From contig JBFHVQ010000047.1 in NCBI GenBank assembly GCA_041589455.1, positions 1 to 24,542 on the forward strand: 24,542 nt of DNA, in the 5' to 3' direction. Below are positions 1 through 7,504 of the stretch, in pieces. How positions within the stretch are numbered: position 1 is the first letter of the stretch; each line of letters opens with the position of its first letter. A program made the translations under genes and the position numbers. The notes beneath the pieces were generated by a model. It saw nothing but the letters and a program-made list of their open reading frames with translations. It did no database searches and was not told the origin of the DNA. Origin of the DNA: SZUA-229 sp041589455. Lineage in GTDB: Bacteria; Pseudomonadota; Gammaproteobacteria; SZUA-229.

Positions 1-978
1 AGCGCAGTCGCACAATGGCAGGCACTTCCTGAAGAAGCACCAGCTCCAGCTAACAACCCAACAACCGCTGCTAAGGTTGAACTTGGTCAGGCGCTATACT
101 TTGATCCGCGCATTTCGAGCACCGGCACAGTATCCTGTAACTCATGCCATAATGTGATGGAAGGTGGTGATGACAGTCGCGCCACATCAATGGGTGTTCA
201 TGGTCAGGTTGGTGGCCGCAGTGCGCCAACTGTATGGAATGCAGCCTTCTACTCAACCCAGTTCTGGGACGGTCGCGCGAACACTCTGGAAGATCAGGCT
301 ATCGGCCCGATGACAAACCCTATTGAAATGGGTATGAAAGACCACGACACTGTAATGGAACGCCTACAGCAAATACCTGGATATCAGTCATTGTTCAATA
401 AGGCATTTGGTAACAAAGATATGACTATCGATCAGGCAGCTAAGGCCATTGCCGCTTACGAACGCACACTGATCACACCAAATAGTCCTTATGACCGTTT
501 CGTCAAAGGCGATAATACTGCACTGACAGCCGAACAACAAAAAGGTATGAATCTGTTTGCTGAAGTAGGTTGCGCTTCATGTCACTCAGGACCTGCTTTT
601 AATGGTCAACACGACGTTGAAATCGGTACACCGGTATTAATGAAGTTCCCAACGTTCACTGATAATAAATTTACCCAGCAATATGACTTTATGGCTGATA
701 CTGGTCGTGAAGAAGTAACCGGTAAATCTGCTGATGCCCATATGTTCCGCATTCCTACCCTGCGCAACATAACCTTGACGGCACCTTACTTCCACAATGG
801 TAAAGTAGAGGATCTTCCAACTGCCGTTAAAGTTATGGCAAAAACTCAGTTAAACAAGGATCTGACAGATACTCAAGTATCTCAAATCGTTGCTTTCCTG
901 AATGGCTTAACCGGTGAGTTCCCACAGCAAAAAATGCCACGCCTGCCTGGCATTGAGCAAACTAGCCTGCTGAAATAA
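1..978 (+). CDS. Di-heme cytochrome c peroxidase (CcpA/MauG family), 5'-truncated
   Basis: Periplasmic enzyme of the bacterial di-heme cytochrome c peroxidase family, which reduces hydrogen peroxide to water with electrons from small cytochromes. The frame is open from base 1 and ends at TAA 976-978, so 325 residues are visible and the N-terminus with its signal peptide lies outside the window. Two CxxCH heme-attachment motifs are seen: CNSCH at visible residues 46-50 (low-potential heme side) and CASCH at 191-195 (electron-transfer heme side). The family block around HMFRIPTLRN (about residues 247-256), followed by TAPYFHNG, carries Met248, a likely distal ligand of the second heme. An in-frame ATG at 154 lies downstream of the first heme motif and cannot be the true start. 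An intrinsic terminator follows 32 bp after the stop. MauG-like activity is possible, but the motifs fit peroxidase better. Confidence 0.93.
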   Translation, partial: SAVAQWQALPEEAPAPANNPTTAAKVELGQALYFDPRISSTGTVSCNSCHNVMEGGDDSRATSMGVHGQVGGRSAPTVWNAAFYSTQFWDGRANTLEDQAIGPMTNPIEMGMKDHDTVMERLQQIPGYQSLFNKAFGNKDMTIDQAAKAIAAYERTLITPNSPYDRFVKGDNTALTAEQQKGMNLFAEVGCASCHSGPAFNGQHDVEIGTPVLMKFPTFTDNKFTQQYDFMADTGREEVTGKSADAHMFRIPTLRNITLTAPYFHNGKVEDLPTAVKVMAKTQLNKDLTDTQVSQIVAFLNGLTGEFPQQKMPRLPGIEQTSLLK

Positions 979-1009
979 TGCCCTTTCCAGAATAGTAAAG
1001 GCATTACAG

Positions 1010-1038
1010 GCCCCGCTATTTTATAGTGGGGCTTTTTT
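1010..1038 (+). terminator. Rho-independent terminator of the peroxidase gene
   Basis: A 10-bp stem (GCCCCGCTAT pairing with ATAGTGGGGC, one G-U pair) with a TTT loop at 1020-1022 is followed directly by six T residues at 1033-1038. It sits 32 bp after the peroxidase stop codon and is the strongest intrinsic terminator seen in the window. Confidence 0.92.
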
Positions 1039-1145
1039 ATTTTGACTATGAGCCACGATAAATGCAGTGGCCTAATTGAAAGATATTAGCGCAACTCAAA
1101 GAGGGTCTAGATAACACTGAGCTACAGCTGTCCTGTGCACACTGG

Positions 1146-1170
1146 ATTCCCGACACAGGCATTCGGGAAT
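1146..1170. repeat. REP-like inverted repeat
   Basis: Perfect 8-bp arms ATTCCCGA and TCGGGAAT enclose a 9-base loop (1154-1162), preceded by CTGG and followed by GACG. This resembles the short GGATTCCCG...CGGGAATGAC palindromes scattered between genes of many proteobacteria. No T-run follows, so it is not a typical intrinsic terminator. Confidence 0.6.
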
Positions 1171-1185
1171 GACGCGGCACTTAAG

Positions 1186-1213
1186 CTGTACTACTGATGC
1201 TGTATTACTAATG
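1186..1213. repeat. Two tandem 14-bp units
   Basis: CTGTACTACTGATG (1186-1199) is followed directly by CTGTATTACTAATG (1200-1213), 12 of 14 bases identical. A shorter degenerate copy (CAATGCTGATG) continues to about 1224. Function unknown. Confidence 0.55.
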
Positions 1214-1356
1214 CAATGCTGATGCAGTGTAAATGACACAATGTTACGTAGTAGTATTGCTATATTTAGTCGTTTGTATGGTGCAGTTCTGTACAGGGTA
1301 TAGCTGTATGCAGGGCTATAAATTTATAATCTTTCTTATGAGACTTTTTTGAAACC

Positions 1357-1411
1357 GCTAAAAACCAGACACCCTTAATCTCGAAGCTAAAAGCCAGACA
1401 CCCTCAATCTC
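1357..1411. repeat. Direct repeat with 29-bp period (CCAGACACCC motif)
   Basis: Two 26-bp copies, 1357-1382 and 1386-1411, differ at only two positions and share the core CCAGACACCC. They are separated by GAA. Two units without regular spacers do not make a CRISPR array. The spacing would suit a tandem protein-binding site or paired element ends; neither is proven. Confidence 0.6.
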
Positions 1412-1487
1412 TGATGAGTTTTTCATTATCCAGCGCTTAATGCTTTTATTTATATTGCTTCTATCTTAAGACGATTAAATTCGTTCA

Positions 1488-2027
1488 CTACAATATATCC
1501 TCAATAAACCAGGCCGAAAACGCATGCCTCCCCGCAAGATCTGCTTTTTTATAGATGGCTGAAGCCTGTTGCCTGACAGTCTTCTCATGGGTCTCTCTAA
1601 TGATGGCGATTTCCTTTAGACTGAGACCTTTTAGTAATAACCAGCCGACTTCTGTTTCACTGGGTGTCAATGACCAGGCCTTAAACTGGTGCCGGATACT
1701 GTCTGCCAGCTTGTGTTTTGCTTCGACAATGTATTCTTCTGGCTGCTGATTTATCGACCTGGCTGCTTTGAGTTCTGCAGTGAGTTGTTGTATTGCGATT
1801 TTCTGTTTCACCAGATCGATGAGCAATAACAAAATAGCAATGAGTGAGCAACCGAGCAGTATCGCCTCCTGTACCACATGGCTGGTAGAAGCGCCGTGAT
1901 TGAGGTCGCTAATAATATCCGCAGCACTGGCGATAACCATCAGGCCGAATACCAGAATTAAAAATATGTCTCTTTGTTCGATTTTACTCAAAATCATCTC
2001 CCGGCCTGCTGTATGGGCATTAGACAT
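1488..2027 (-). CDS. Membrane-anchored LuxR/GerE-type transcriptional regulator
   Basis: Likely DNA-binding regulator held in the inner membrane. The 179-residue product has two hydrophobic segments (about 20-38 and 52-72), a probable coiled coil (72-112) and a C-terminal LuxR-type helix-turn-helix (about 117-175) with the family pattern LTPSETEV...LSLKEIA...EKTVRQQASAIYKKA. There is no receiver domain, so the signal may be sensed in or near the membrane. The start is uncertain. ATG 2027 has no ribosome-binding site and lies inside a 22-bp palindrome. ATG 1997 touches a GGGAG. TTG 1991 sits six bases after that GGGAG (2002-1998) and has the best spacing. It is divergent from cytochrome b561, which may be its target (inference). 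Confidence 0.8.
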   Translation of the reverse strand: MSNAHTAGREMILSKIEQRDIFLILVFGLMVIASAADIISDLNHGASTSHVVQEAILLGCSLIAILLLLIDLVKQKIAIQQLTAELKAARSINQQPEEYIVEAKHKLADSIRHQFKAWSLTPSETEVGWLLLKGLSLKEIAIIRETHEKTVRQQASAIYKKADLAGRHAFSAWFIEDIL

Positions 2028-2038
2028 ATGTCTAATGC
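2017..2038. promoter_or_regulatory. Perfect 22-bp palindrome overlapping the regulator start
   Basis: The half-site GCATTAGACAT is followed directly by its exact reverse complement, with the centre between 2027 and 2028. It lies in the divergent regulator / cytochrome b561 region and overlaps the outermost possible regulator start codon. Gapless dyad symmetry of this kind is typical of dimeric helix-turn-helix operators. Binding by the adjacent LuxR-type protein is an inference. Confidence 0.55.
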
Positions 2039-2062
2039 GATCATTTTAGCGGCTTATGTCCA

Positions 2063-2090
2063 TTGTTTCGGGCTCTGAAAGCCTTATATT
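2063..2090 (+). promoter_or_regulatory. Candidate sigma70 promoter for cytochrome b561
   Basis: TTGTTT (2063-2068) and TATATT (2085-2090) are separated by 16 bases and lie about 42 bp before the cytochrome b561 start. The -10 matches consensus at 5 of 6 positions; the -35 is weak. Confidence 0.35.
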
Positions 2091-2131
2091 GATTACTAAT
2101 CCTAACCAAATTAAAGGCAACAGGCATCCTT

Positions 2132-2776
2132 ATGAATCAACAAATTCCCGTTTGGGACATACTGATCAGACTATTTCACTGGAGCCTCGCATTGTCATTT
2201 TTCATTGCCTACATAAGTGGCGAAGATGAGTCACTGATTCATATCTACAGTGGATATTTTATTATTGGATTACTGCTATTTCGCATTGTCTGGGGATTTA
2301 TTGGTACTCAGCATGCACGTTTCAGTGACTTTATCTATTCGCCGAAACAGGTGACAGGCTACTTAAAGAGCTTGTTAAGCGGACAACCACAGCACTATAT
2401 CGGACATAACCCCGCGGGTAGCTGGATGGTGTTTGCGCTATTAATCAGCCTGAGCCTGACATCTATCACTGGCCTCAAGCTATATGCAGTAGAGGAGGGC
2501 CTGGGGCCACTGGCATACCAGACAGCTCCTGTGAGTCTCGAGTTAATATCAAAGGCTCATGCAGATGATGACGATGACGAACATGAATATGAATCAGGTA
2601 AACATGAGGATGAGGCGGAAGAGTTCTGGGAGGAGCTACATGAAGCCTTCTCTAATTTGACAGTTTTCCTGGTCTTTCTGCATATTGCCGGGGTAGTCGT
2701 TGCAAGCCTGGTGCATGGTGAAAATCTGGTGAAGGCGATGATTAATGGCCGTAAGCAGAAACATGAAGATCTTTGA
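2132..2776 (+). CDS. Prokaryotic cytochrome b561-type membrane cytochrome b
   Basis: Inner-membrane cytochrome b of 214 residues that moves electrons between the quinone pool and a periplasmic or soluble partner. Four hydrophobic segments are visible (about 17-30, 38-58, 95-118, 175-193). Likely heme-ligand histidines are His16 (RLFHW), His37 (IHIYSGY), His184 (FLHIAG) and His195 (LVHGEN), as in the Ni,Fe-hydrogenase / b561 cytochrome family. The loop between segments 3 and 4 (about 141-172), probably periplasmic, is unusually rich in Asp, Glu and His and starts with KAHADDDDDEHE. It could bind metal or a basic cytochrome partner (inference). The gene faces the DUF6351 gene convergently, with 13 bases between them. 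Confidence 0.87.
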   Translation: MNQQIPVWDILIRLFHWSLALSFFIAYISGEDESLIHIYSGYFIIGLLLFRIVWGFIGTQHARFSDFIYSPKQVTGYLKSLLSGQPQHYIGHNPAGSWMVFALLISLSLTSITGLKLYAVEEGLGPLAYQTAPVSLELISKAHADDDDDEHEYESGKHEDEAEEFWEELHEAFSNLTVFLVFLHIAGVVVASLVHGENLVKAMINGRKQKHEDL

Positions 2777-2789
2777 GTGTAACTCTGCT

Positions 2790-4994
2790 TTAGTTGATGA
2801 TCAGATCTCTGGGCAATGCTGCATCCTGCTGTTCATAATCGCAGACGCCCTCAGGGAAAACGCGCTTTAACTCGTTAGAATAGCCCCGCATATCAACAGG
2901 CGCGTACACACCTTTCTGTATCGCCTGTTCAACACTCTGCAAGTGACACTTGAAAACATTCCCGCGAATACTGTCTCCCGCTACCATGCGTGAGTTTTTA
3001 TAGGCAGGATAATAGGCCATACATCTGCCCACTGACTTCTGATTCCAGTCACCATCCCATACATCGGCACCTTCATAAACTACCTTGCCACTACTATCAA
3101 AACAGGTGTCTTGCAGGCTCTCAGGACGAGCGCTAATGACATCCTTTTGTGTATCGTCGCGCATATTCATCAACCACTGATCCAGCGCATCCAACGCCTC
3201 TGGTATCGGTGTATGAGGCTTGTGTGTCATCCAGATCACATGATTATCAACATGACCCTGAGCATACATCATGCGACTGCGCGCTGAGAAACTACTAAAG
3301 CTGTGATGCATATCCAGCTCATCATCAAGGTAGTGACGCAGATCCAGTACTGGTATATCCAGCTTGCCCATAAAAATATGTCCTGAATAGTACGCTGCCT
3401 TTATTGCATCCATATCACCCTGATGACGCCGCGCCACACTACCATCGGTTGTCATCACCATATTCTGATGACTCCAGATAGAGAATTCTCCAGGCCAGTA
3501 TTCATCTGCAAAAAACCAGAAGCGTTCTTTTTGCATCTGCTGTGGCGATTTCCATCCACCGATACTGGCATTCATTTTCAGAAAAGTTTCGACATCAATA
3601 GCGCCCTGCTTTAGCGCCAATAAACCATATTGCACACCAACATTGTCCCAGGTAATTTTTGCATTACCTTTTTCATCTGTGCCATAAATGTGTTTTAAGT
3701 TATCCCAGTAAGTCAGGCTAGTTTGTTGTATAACTTCTTCACTCAGGCGGTCCGGCACCTGCGGAAAATGTGGATTTAAAATTAACGGTGTCAAACCGCG
3801 CCAGCCATTCACACACTCACTCATTCCCATTGGGTTTATCAGGCTGTTAAAATTTAATAAATTAAAAGCCGAGGCCGCCAGTGAAAATGAATTAAAATGG
3901 TCATTTGAGGTATTCATGCCCTCTATTTGTCGACGATTATTCCAGTCAGACCACAGCGCATTTTTGTTATCAATTACATCAAAATAATACTCCAGTAATT
4001 CACAATCGAGCACATAGGTGGTTTGGGATAGCATGTCTGGATATGAATAAAGCGTTAGCGCTGCGTCCAGGACATCTTTATTATTCTGAGCAATAAGGTA
4101 TTGCTGTATCGCACCACCAGAACCTCCCATACCCACCGTATATATAGGCTCACCATATTGACTGACAAACTGTTTTTTTACTCTTAGCGCGGTATCTTCA
4201 GATAGCCATACATTGTAATGATTAGATGTCTGATTTGCAGTTGAATGAACAATGGCATAACCTTTTTCAAGCTGTAATTCACGTCGTTTAAGTAAACCCC
4301 TGACACTAAATTTTCCCTGACGCTTACCAATACCTACGCCACCTCTAAACTGATAGATCAATCGGCGATTCCAGTTATCAGGAACTGGATTTTGCAAATC
4401 TTCGCCACTGCCTTTTAATGCATAAATAATATATATATGACGATTTATAGTGCCAATTTCGACACGCACTATGAACTCAACCTGTCGTCCATTTAAATTG
4501 ATACTTTCTATGTCATTTTTATGCTTTGATAAAATTCTAAAGCCACCATCTTTATTGCTTTTATAGTAATACATAACCTTCGTGGGTAATGAGCAATCTT
4601 TACTATAACCTGCTAATTCATGGGTCTTATTGCCAGACTCATCTACTTTATAAATCTTTATTCCTTCACCTTTATAATTATCCACCATAGGCTGACCTAA
4701 TCTGGCTTCTTCCGTTTGGCATAAAAAAGGGTATTCCAGTGGGCCTGCAAATAATGCTTCAACCGGGCCTGTTTCGCCGATCTTTATCGGGAATAAAAAT
4801 GATTCTTCAGGTCTTTTTAAAGTTGAAGGATGCGCCCCATTATATGACTCATACAATTGATGAGGATTAAAATCATCTGGCAGTTTGATGACTTTTGATT
4901 TTTCAACTACCGTATCATGGCTCTGATGACTTCCGTAGAGGACAACCAATATAAGGACAATAACAAAAGCTAACAATATTCTTTTTGCATTCAT
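2790..4994 (-). CDS. Secreted or anchored DUF6351-type alpha/beta-hydrolase-like protein
   Basis: A 734-residue protein with an N-terminal hydrophobic segment (about 6-21) acting as signal or anchor. The sequence matches the DUF6351 family as I know it: the FLCQTEEARLGQPMVDN block (about 90-106) and the nucleophile-elbow-like GMGGSGG at 288-294 with Ser292, followed by IQQYLIAQN and LTLYSYPDM. A later LDLRHYLDDELDMHHSF block and a GHVDNHVIW segment could supply the acid and histidine of a catalytic triad. The substrate is unknown; related folds include tannase-like esterases. The start is ATG 4994 without a clear ribosome-binding site. No operon partner: trmL lies upstream with a 247-bp gap. 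Family name fairly sure, catalytic role inferred. Confidence 0.8.
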   Translation of the reverse strand: MNAKRILLAFVIVLILVVLYGSHQSHDTVVEKSKVIKLPDDFNPHQLYESYNGAHPSTLKRPEESFLFPIKIGETGPVEALFAGPLEYPFLCQTEEARLGQPMVDNYKGEGIKIYKVDESGNKTHELAGYSKDCSLPTKVMYYYKSNKDGGFRILSKHKNDIESINLNGRQVEFIVRVEIGTINRHIYIIYALKGSGEDLQNPVPDNWNRRLIYQFRGGVGIGKRQGKFSVRGLLKRRELQLEKGYAIVHSTANQTSNHYNVWLSEDTALRVKKQFVSQYGEPIYTVGMGGSGGAIQQYLIAQNNKDVLDAALTLYSYPDMLSQTTYVLDCELLEYYFDVIDNKNALWSDWNNRRQIEGMNTSNDHFNSFSLAASAFNLLNFNSLINPMGMSECVNGWRGLTPLILNPHFPQVPDRLSEEVIQQTSLTYWDNLKHIYGTDEKGNAKITWDNVGVQYGLLALKQGAIDVETFLKMNASIGGWKSPQQMQKERFWFFADEYWPGEFSIWSHQNMVMTTDGSVARRHQGDMDAIKAAYYSGHIFMGKLDIPVLDLRHYLDDELDMHHSFSSFSARSRMMYAQGHVDNHVIWMTHKPHTPIPEALDALDQWLMNMRDDTQKDVISARPESLQDTCFDSSGKVVYEGADVWDGDWNQKSVGRCMAYYPAYKNSRMVAGDSIRGNVFKCHLQSVEQAIQKGVYAPVDMRGYSNELKRVFPEGVCDYEQQDAALPRDLIIN

Positions 4995-5138
4995 AAACTT
5001 GCACTACAAAAATCAACTACCCTGTTAACATCTTTAAGAATAACTACAAATATAGTATAGGCCACATTTAAATGACTTTGATAAACAACGCTTATATTCC
5101 GATACTGCTTACCTAAAATAATTGGCCATACAAAAGCC

Positions 5139-5151
5139 ACCGATTATCGGT
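5139..5151. repeat. 13-bp interrupted palindrome
   Basis: ACCGAT-T-ATCGGT lies between trmL and the DUF6351 gene. Read on the minus strand it is followed by GGCTTTTG, so it could be a weak trmL terminator. It could equally be an operator for the downstream gene. Confidence 0.35.
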
Positions 5152-5241
5152 ATGACTTTAATTTTTCCTGATAAATTAATCACAACTATTTTGACTATTC
5201 ATTACGCTTTTTGTTCTAAATAATAAATGGATAAATTACCA

Positions 5242-5706
5242 TTAAACAGCACCATTAAAACCCAATTGACGCCATGCTTCGTAAATAATTACCGAAACTG
5301 AATTTGATAAATTCATACTTCGACTATCTGGCAACATGGGTATCCTGATAACCTGATTACAAGGCAAGCTTTGCAGATATTCAATCGGCAAACCACGTGT
5401 CTCTGGTCCAAAAACAAATGCATCATCCTGTTGATAAGTTGCCTCACTATAGTTTTGTGTACCTCGCGTGGAACAGGCATAAATCTGTGAAAAATTATTC
5501 GCCGAAATGCATTGATCCAGTGATGACCAGCATTTAACACGCGCAAACTCAGCATAGTCGAGACCTGCTCTCCTTAGTTTTTTATCTTCCAGTTCAAATC
5601 CTAGTGGTTCGATTAGGTGAAGATCAAATCCTGTATTGGCACTCAACCGAATGATATTCCCCGTATTCGGTGGGATTTCTGGTTCGAATAATATAATTGA
5701 AGGCAT
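5242..5706 (-). CDS. trmL: tRNA (cytidine(34)-2'-O)-methyltransferase TrmL
   Basis: SPOUT-family methyltransferase that 2'-O-methylates the wobble nucleotide (C34 or cmnm5U34) of tRNA-Leu isoacceptors using S-adenosylmethionine. At 154 residues it is full length for the minimal TrmL/YibK form. Family motifs are clear: PEIPPNTGNIIRLSANTG (residues 9-26), FGPETRGLP (99-107), and the trefoil-knot segment IPMLPDSRSMNLSNSVSVII (122-141), which forms the AdoMet pocket. It is a single-gene unit. The ATG at 5706 has no Shine-Dalgarno sequence, and the best promoter candidate would give a very short leader. Confidence 0.95.
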   Translation of the reverse strand: MPSIILFEPEIPPNTGNIIRLSANTGFDLHLIEPLGFELEDKKLRRAGLDYAEFARVKCWSSLDQCISANNFSQIYACSTRGTQNYSEATYQQDDAFVFGPETRGLPIEYLQSLPCNQVIRIPMLPDSRSMNLSNSVSVIIYEAWRQLGFNGAV

Positions 5707-6091
5707 CTGATTATTTACACTTATATAGAGTTGTCTAATTTTTTCAACTTTAGCACTTAAGCCATTCTACTAGCATTGACTATGCTCTGATTCAGGTCTA
5801 ATTAATATTAAAGAATTAATTTTGGGTTATGGCACTTTAACAAATATAAATTCAAAGCAAGATATATAACTCTTGAAGAGCAATACCCTGTACTCTCTCA
5901 GGCTAACTCAGTAATTATAAAGATATATCTAACGGATAGATACGCAATTTGCTGGCTGCTGATTTGACAAATAGCCACCATAAGCTGTTAAGTGTCACTT
6001 TCTATTAACTAACCATTTACAAAGAACCGGATCATTTTTATAAAGATGATAATGATAAAGATACAGCTAGCAATTGTTCATGGGGGCCAGC
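5707..6091. other. Intergenic upstream region of the MSHA-like locus
   Basis: This 385-bp AT-rich stretch separates trmL from the divergent pilus/secretion locus, and no gene is seen. Two weak plus-strand promoter candidates are present: TTGGGT (5822-5827) with TATAAA (5845-5850, 17-bp spacer), and a perfect TTGACA (5964-5969) whose -10 is poor (TTAAGT at 5988-5993, 18-bp spacer). The TTGACA lies in an imperfect hairpin, GGCT...ATTT/AAAT...AGCC, at about 5954-5976. The 5' leader would be roughly 100-240 nt. Confidence 0.45.
5720..5747 (-). promoter_or_regulatory. trmL: Candidate sigma70 promoter for trmL
   Basis: On the minus strand TTGAAA (5747-5742) and TATAAG (5725-5720) are separated by 16 bases, each matching consensus at 5 of 6 positions. 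Transcription would begin only a few bases before the trmL ATG, which fits the missing Shine-Dalgarno sequence. Confidence 0.4.
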
Positions 6092-7474
6092 ATGTACCTT
6101 GAGCACTTTGGTTTAGAGCGCCAGCCCTTCAAAATCACCCCTGATCCCAGCCTGTTCTATTCTGGCAGTAATCGGGGAGCAATCTTACAGGCATTGCAAT
6201 ACGCAATTTGTTCAGGCGAAGGTATGGTCAAGGTTGTTGGCGAGGTGGGCTCTGGCAAAACGATGCTTTGTCGAATGCTGGAGCAGGAACTGAGTGAGCT
6301 AGTTGAAGTGATCTATATCGCTAACCCCAGCCTATCACCAGATAATATTCTCCATGCTATCGCCTTCGAACTCAACCTGGATATCTCCTCAGAAACCAGA
6401 AAGCTTCAAGTCATGCACAAACTTCAGCTCTATTTGCTCGAAAAACACACTATAAATCAACAAGTTGTTGTATTTGTAGAAGAAGCGCAGAGCATGCCCA
6501 TTGAAACACTTGAAGAAATACGCCTGTTAAGCAACCTGGAAACTGCTGACCATAAATTATTACAAATGGTTCTTTTTGGACAGCCAGAACTCGACCTGAA
6601 GTTACGTGAACCTGGTATCCGTCAACTCAAGGAGCGTATAACCCATAATTTCTATCTCACTCCTTTTCCTGCAGGCGATGTTTACAGCTATCTAAATTTT
6701 CGCATGCGTGCAGTTGGCTATCGAGGCCCTGATCTGTTCAGCCGTAAGCTGGCTCGCCGTATTGAGCGCGAATCCAGTGGCCTGACACGGCGTATCAACG
6801 TACTGGCCGATAAAATATTACTGGCAGCTTTTTCCGAAGGCGGGCATTCATTGAAAAAGGAGTATATTAAACGTGCAACACGTGACAGTGAATTCACTCA
6901 ATACACTTTCTGGACTCCCACAAGAATCACGTTCTTTATCTGTTGCATTGTATTAGCAATGTGGACAGGAACCTTTATCCCAGATTTAACAAAAACTACA
7001 GGTAGCACCAATTCAGTCAAACTATTAACACCGAACGCCTCTGTAATAGCCATGCCGGATAGTGCAGTTACCACTCAAACCGTCCACCAGCCAGCCTCGG
7101 AACAGATACCTTTAAACGCTATGGCGAATGCACATGAACCAATGCTTTTTTTACAACAACGACTGATAGCAACTCGGCAATGGATTCGTACAGCCAACCC
7201 GCAACATTTTTCTATTCAACTAGCACTGATAGACCAGCATCCTGAATCTCAAATCCAGTACTACCTAATTAAGCTGTTCAGCCTGCTGGATTTACAAAAA
7301 CTCTATATCTATCAAACTTCTATTAGCGGGAGAAAACAATACAGTGTGCTATACAGTGAATATAAACATTATCGACAGGCAAAACAGGAGTTACAGGCTC
7401 TTCCAGAAAGCTTGTCAAGTTCTGGCCCGTTTATTCGCTCTATCAAGAGCCTGCGGCCAGTACAGGCAGACTAA
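6092..7474 (+). CDS. mshM: MshM/ExeA-type AAA ATPase with DamX-like SPOR domain
   Basis: First gene of the MSHA-like locus. Residues 1-265 are an ExeA/MshM AAA ATPase, starting MYLEHFGLERQPFKITPDP, with Walker A GEVGSGKT (50-57) and Walker B VVVFVEEAQ (125-133). A membrane helix follows (about 278-297), then a linker, then a C-terminal SPOR-like domain (about 370-455) with FSIQLALID, YIYQTSISGRKQYSVLY and a DamX-like LP...GPFIRSI tail. SPOR domains bind denuded peptidoglycan, so the protein probably couples ATPase activity to the cell wall and helps the secretin pass or assemble there. Aeromonas ExeA does the same job with a different peptidoglycan-binding domain. Start: ATG 6092 matches family N-termini. 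In-frame ATG 6080 and TTG 6074 are alternatives. Annotated MshM proteins are usually shorter and lack SPOR. Confidence 0.85.
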   Translation: MYLEHFGLERQPFKITPDPSLFYSGSNRGAILQALQYAICSGEGMVKVVGEVGSGKTMLCRMLEQELSELVEVIYIANPSLSPDNILHAIAFELNLDISSETRKLQVMHKLQLYLLEKHTINQQVVVFVEEAQSMPIETLEEIRLLSNLETADHKLLQMVLFGQPELDLKLREPGIRQLKERITHNFYLTPFPAGDVYSYLNFRMRAVGYRGPDLFSRKLARRIERESSGLTRRINVLADKILLAAFSEGGHSLKKEYIKRATRDSEFTQYTFWTPTRITFFICCIVLAMWTGTFIPDLTKTTGSTNSVKLLTPNASVIAMPDSAVTTQTVHQPASEQIPLNAMANAHEPMLFLQQRLIATRQWIRTANPQHFSIQLALIDQHPESQIQYYLIKLFSLLDLQKLYIYQTSISGRKQYSVLYSEYKHYRQAKQELQALPESLSSSGPFIRSIKSLRPVQAD

Positions 7475-7504
7475 TTAACTTATGCCTGATTACGGGGAAC
7501 AAAA

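Larger units (their letters stand above)
979..1487. other. Gene-free stretch with several small repeats
   Basis: No credible gene is seen in these 509 bases between the peroxidase and the LuxR-type regulator, which ends at 1488. Besides the terminator it holds a REP-like hairpin (1146-1170), a 14-bp tandem repeat (1186-1213) and a 29-bp-period direct repeat (1357-1411). The rest is AT-rich without recognisable motifs. The repeats suggest decayed or non-autonomous repetitive elements, but no transposase remnant is readable. Confidence 0.6.

Noticed and set aside
1..256. Peroxidase starting at ATG 154, and a minus-strand frame at 71-256
   Set aside because: The plus frame is open from base 1 and contains the first heme motif upstream of 154; the minus frame overlaps it and has no features.
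1357..1411. Possible CRISPR fragment from a direct repeat
   Set aside because: Only two copies, separated by three bases, with no spacer of normal length and no cas genes.
3423..4096. Short plus-strand open frames inside the DUF6351 gene
   Set aside because: The minus-strand protein is continuous with conserved motifs here; the short frames have no family features.
5829..5846. Sigma54 promoter before the MSHA-like locus
   Set aside because: TGGCAC is present, but the -12 GC element is missing at the required spacing.
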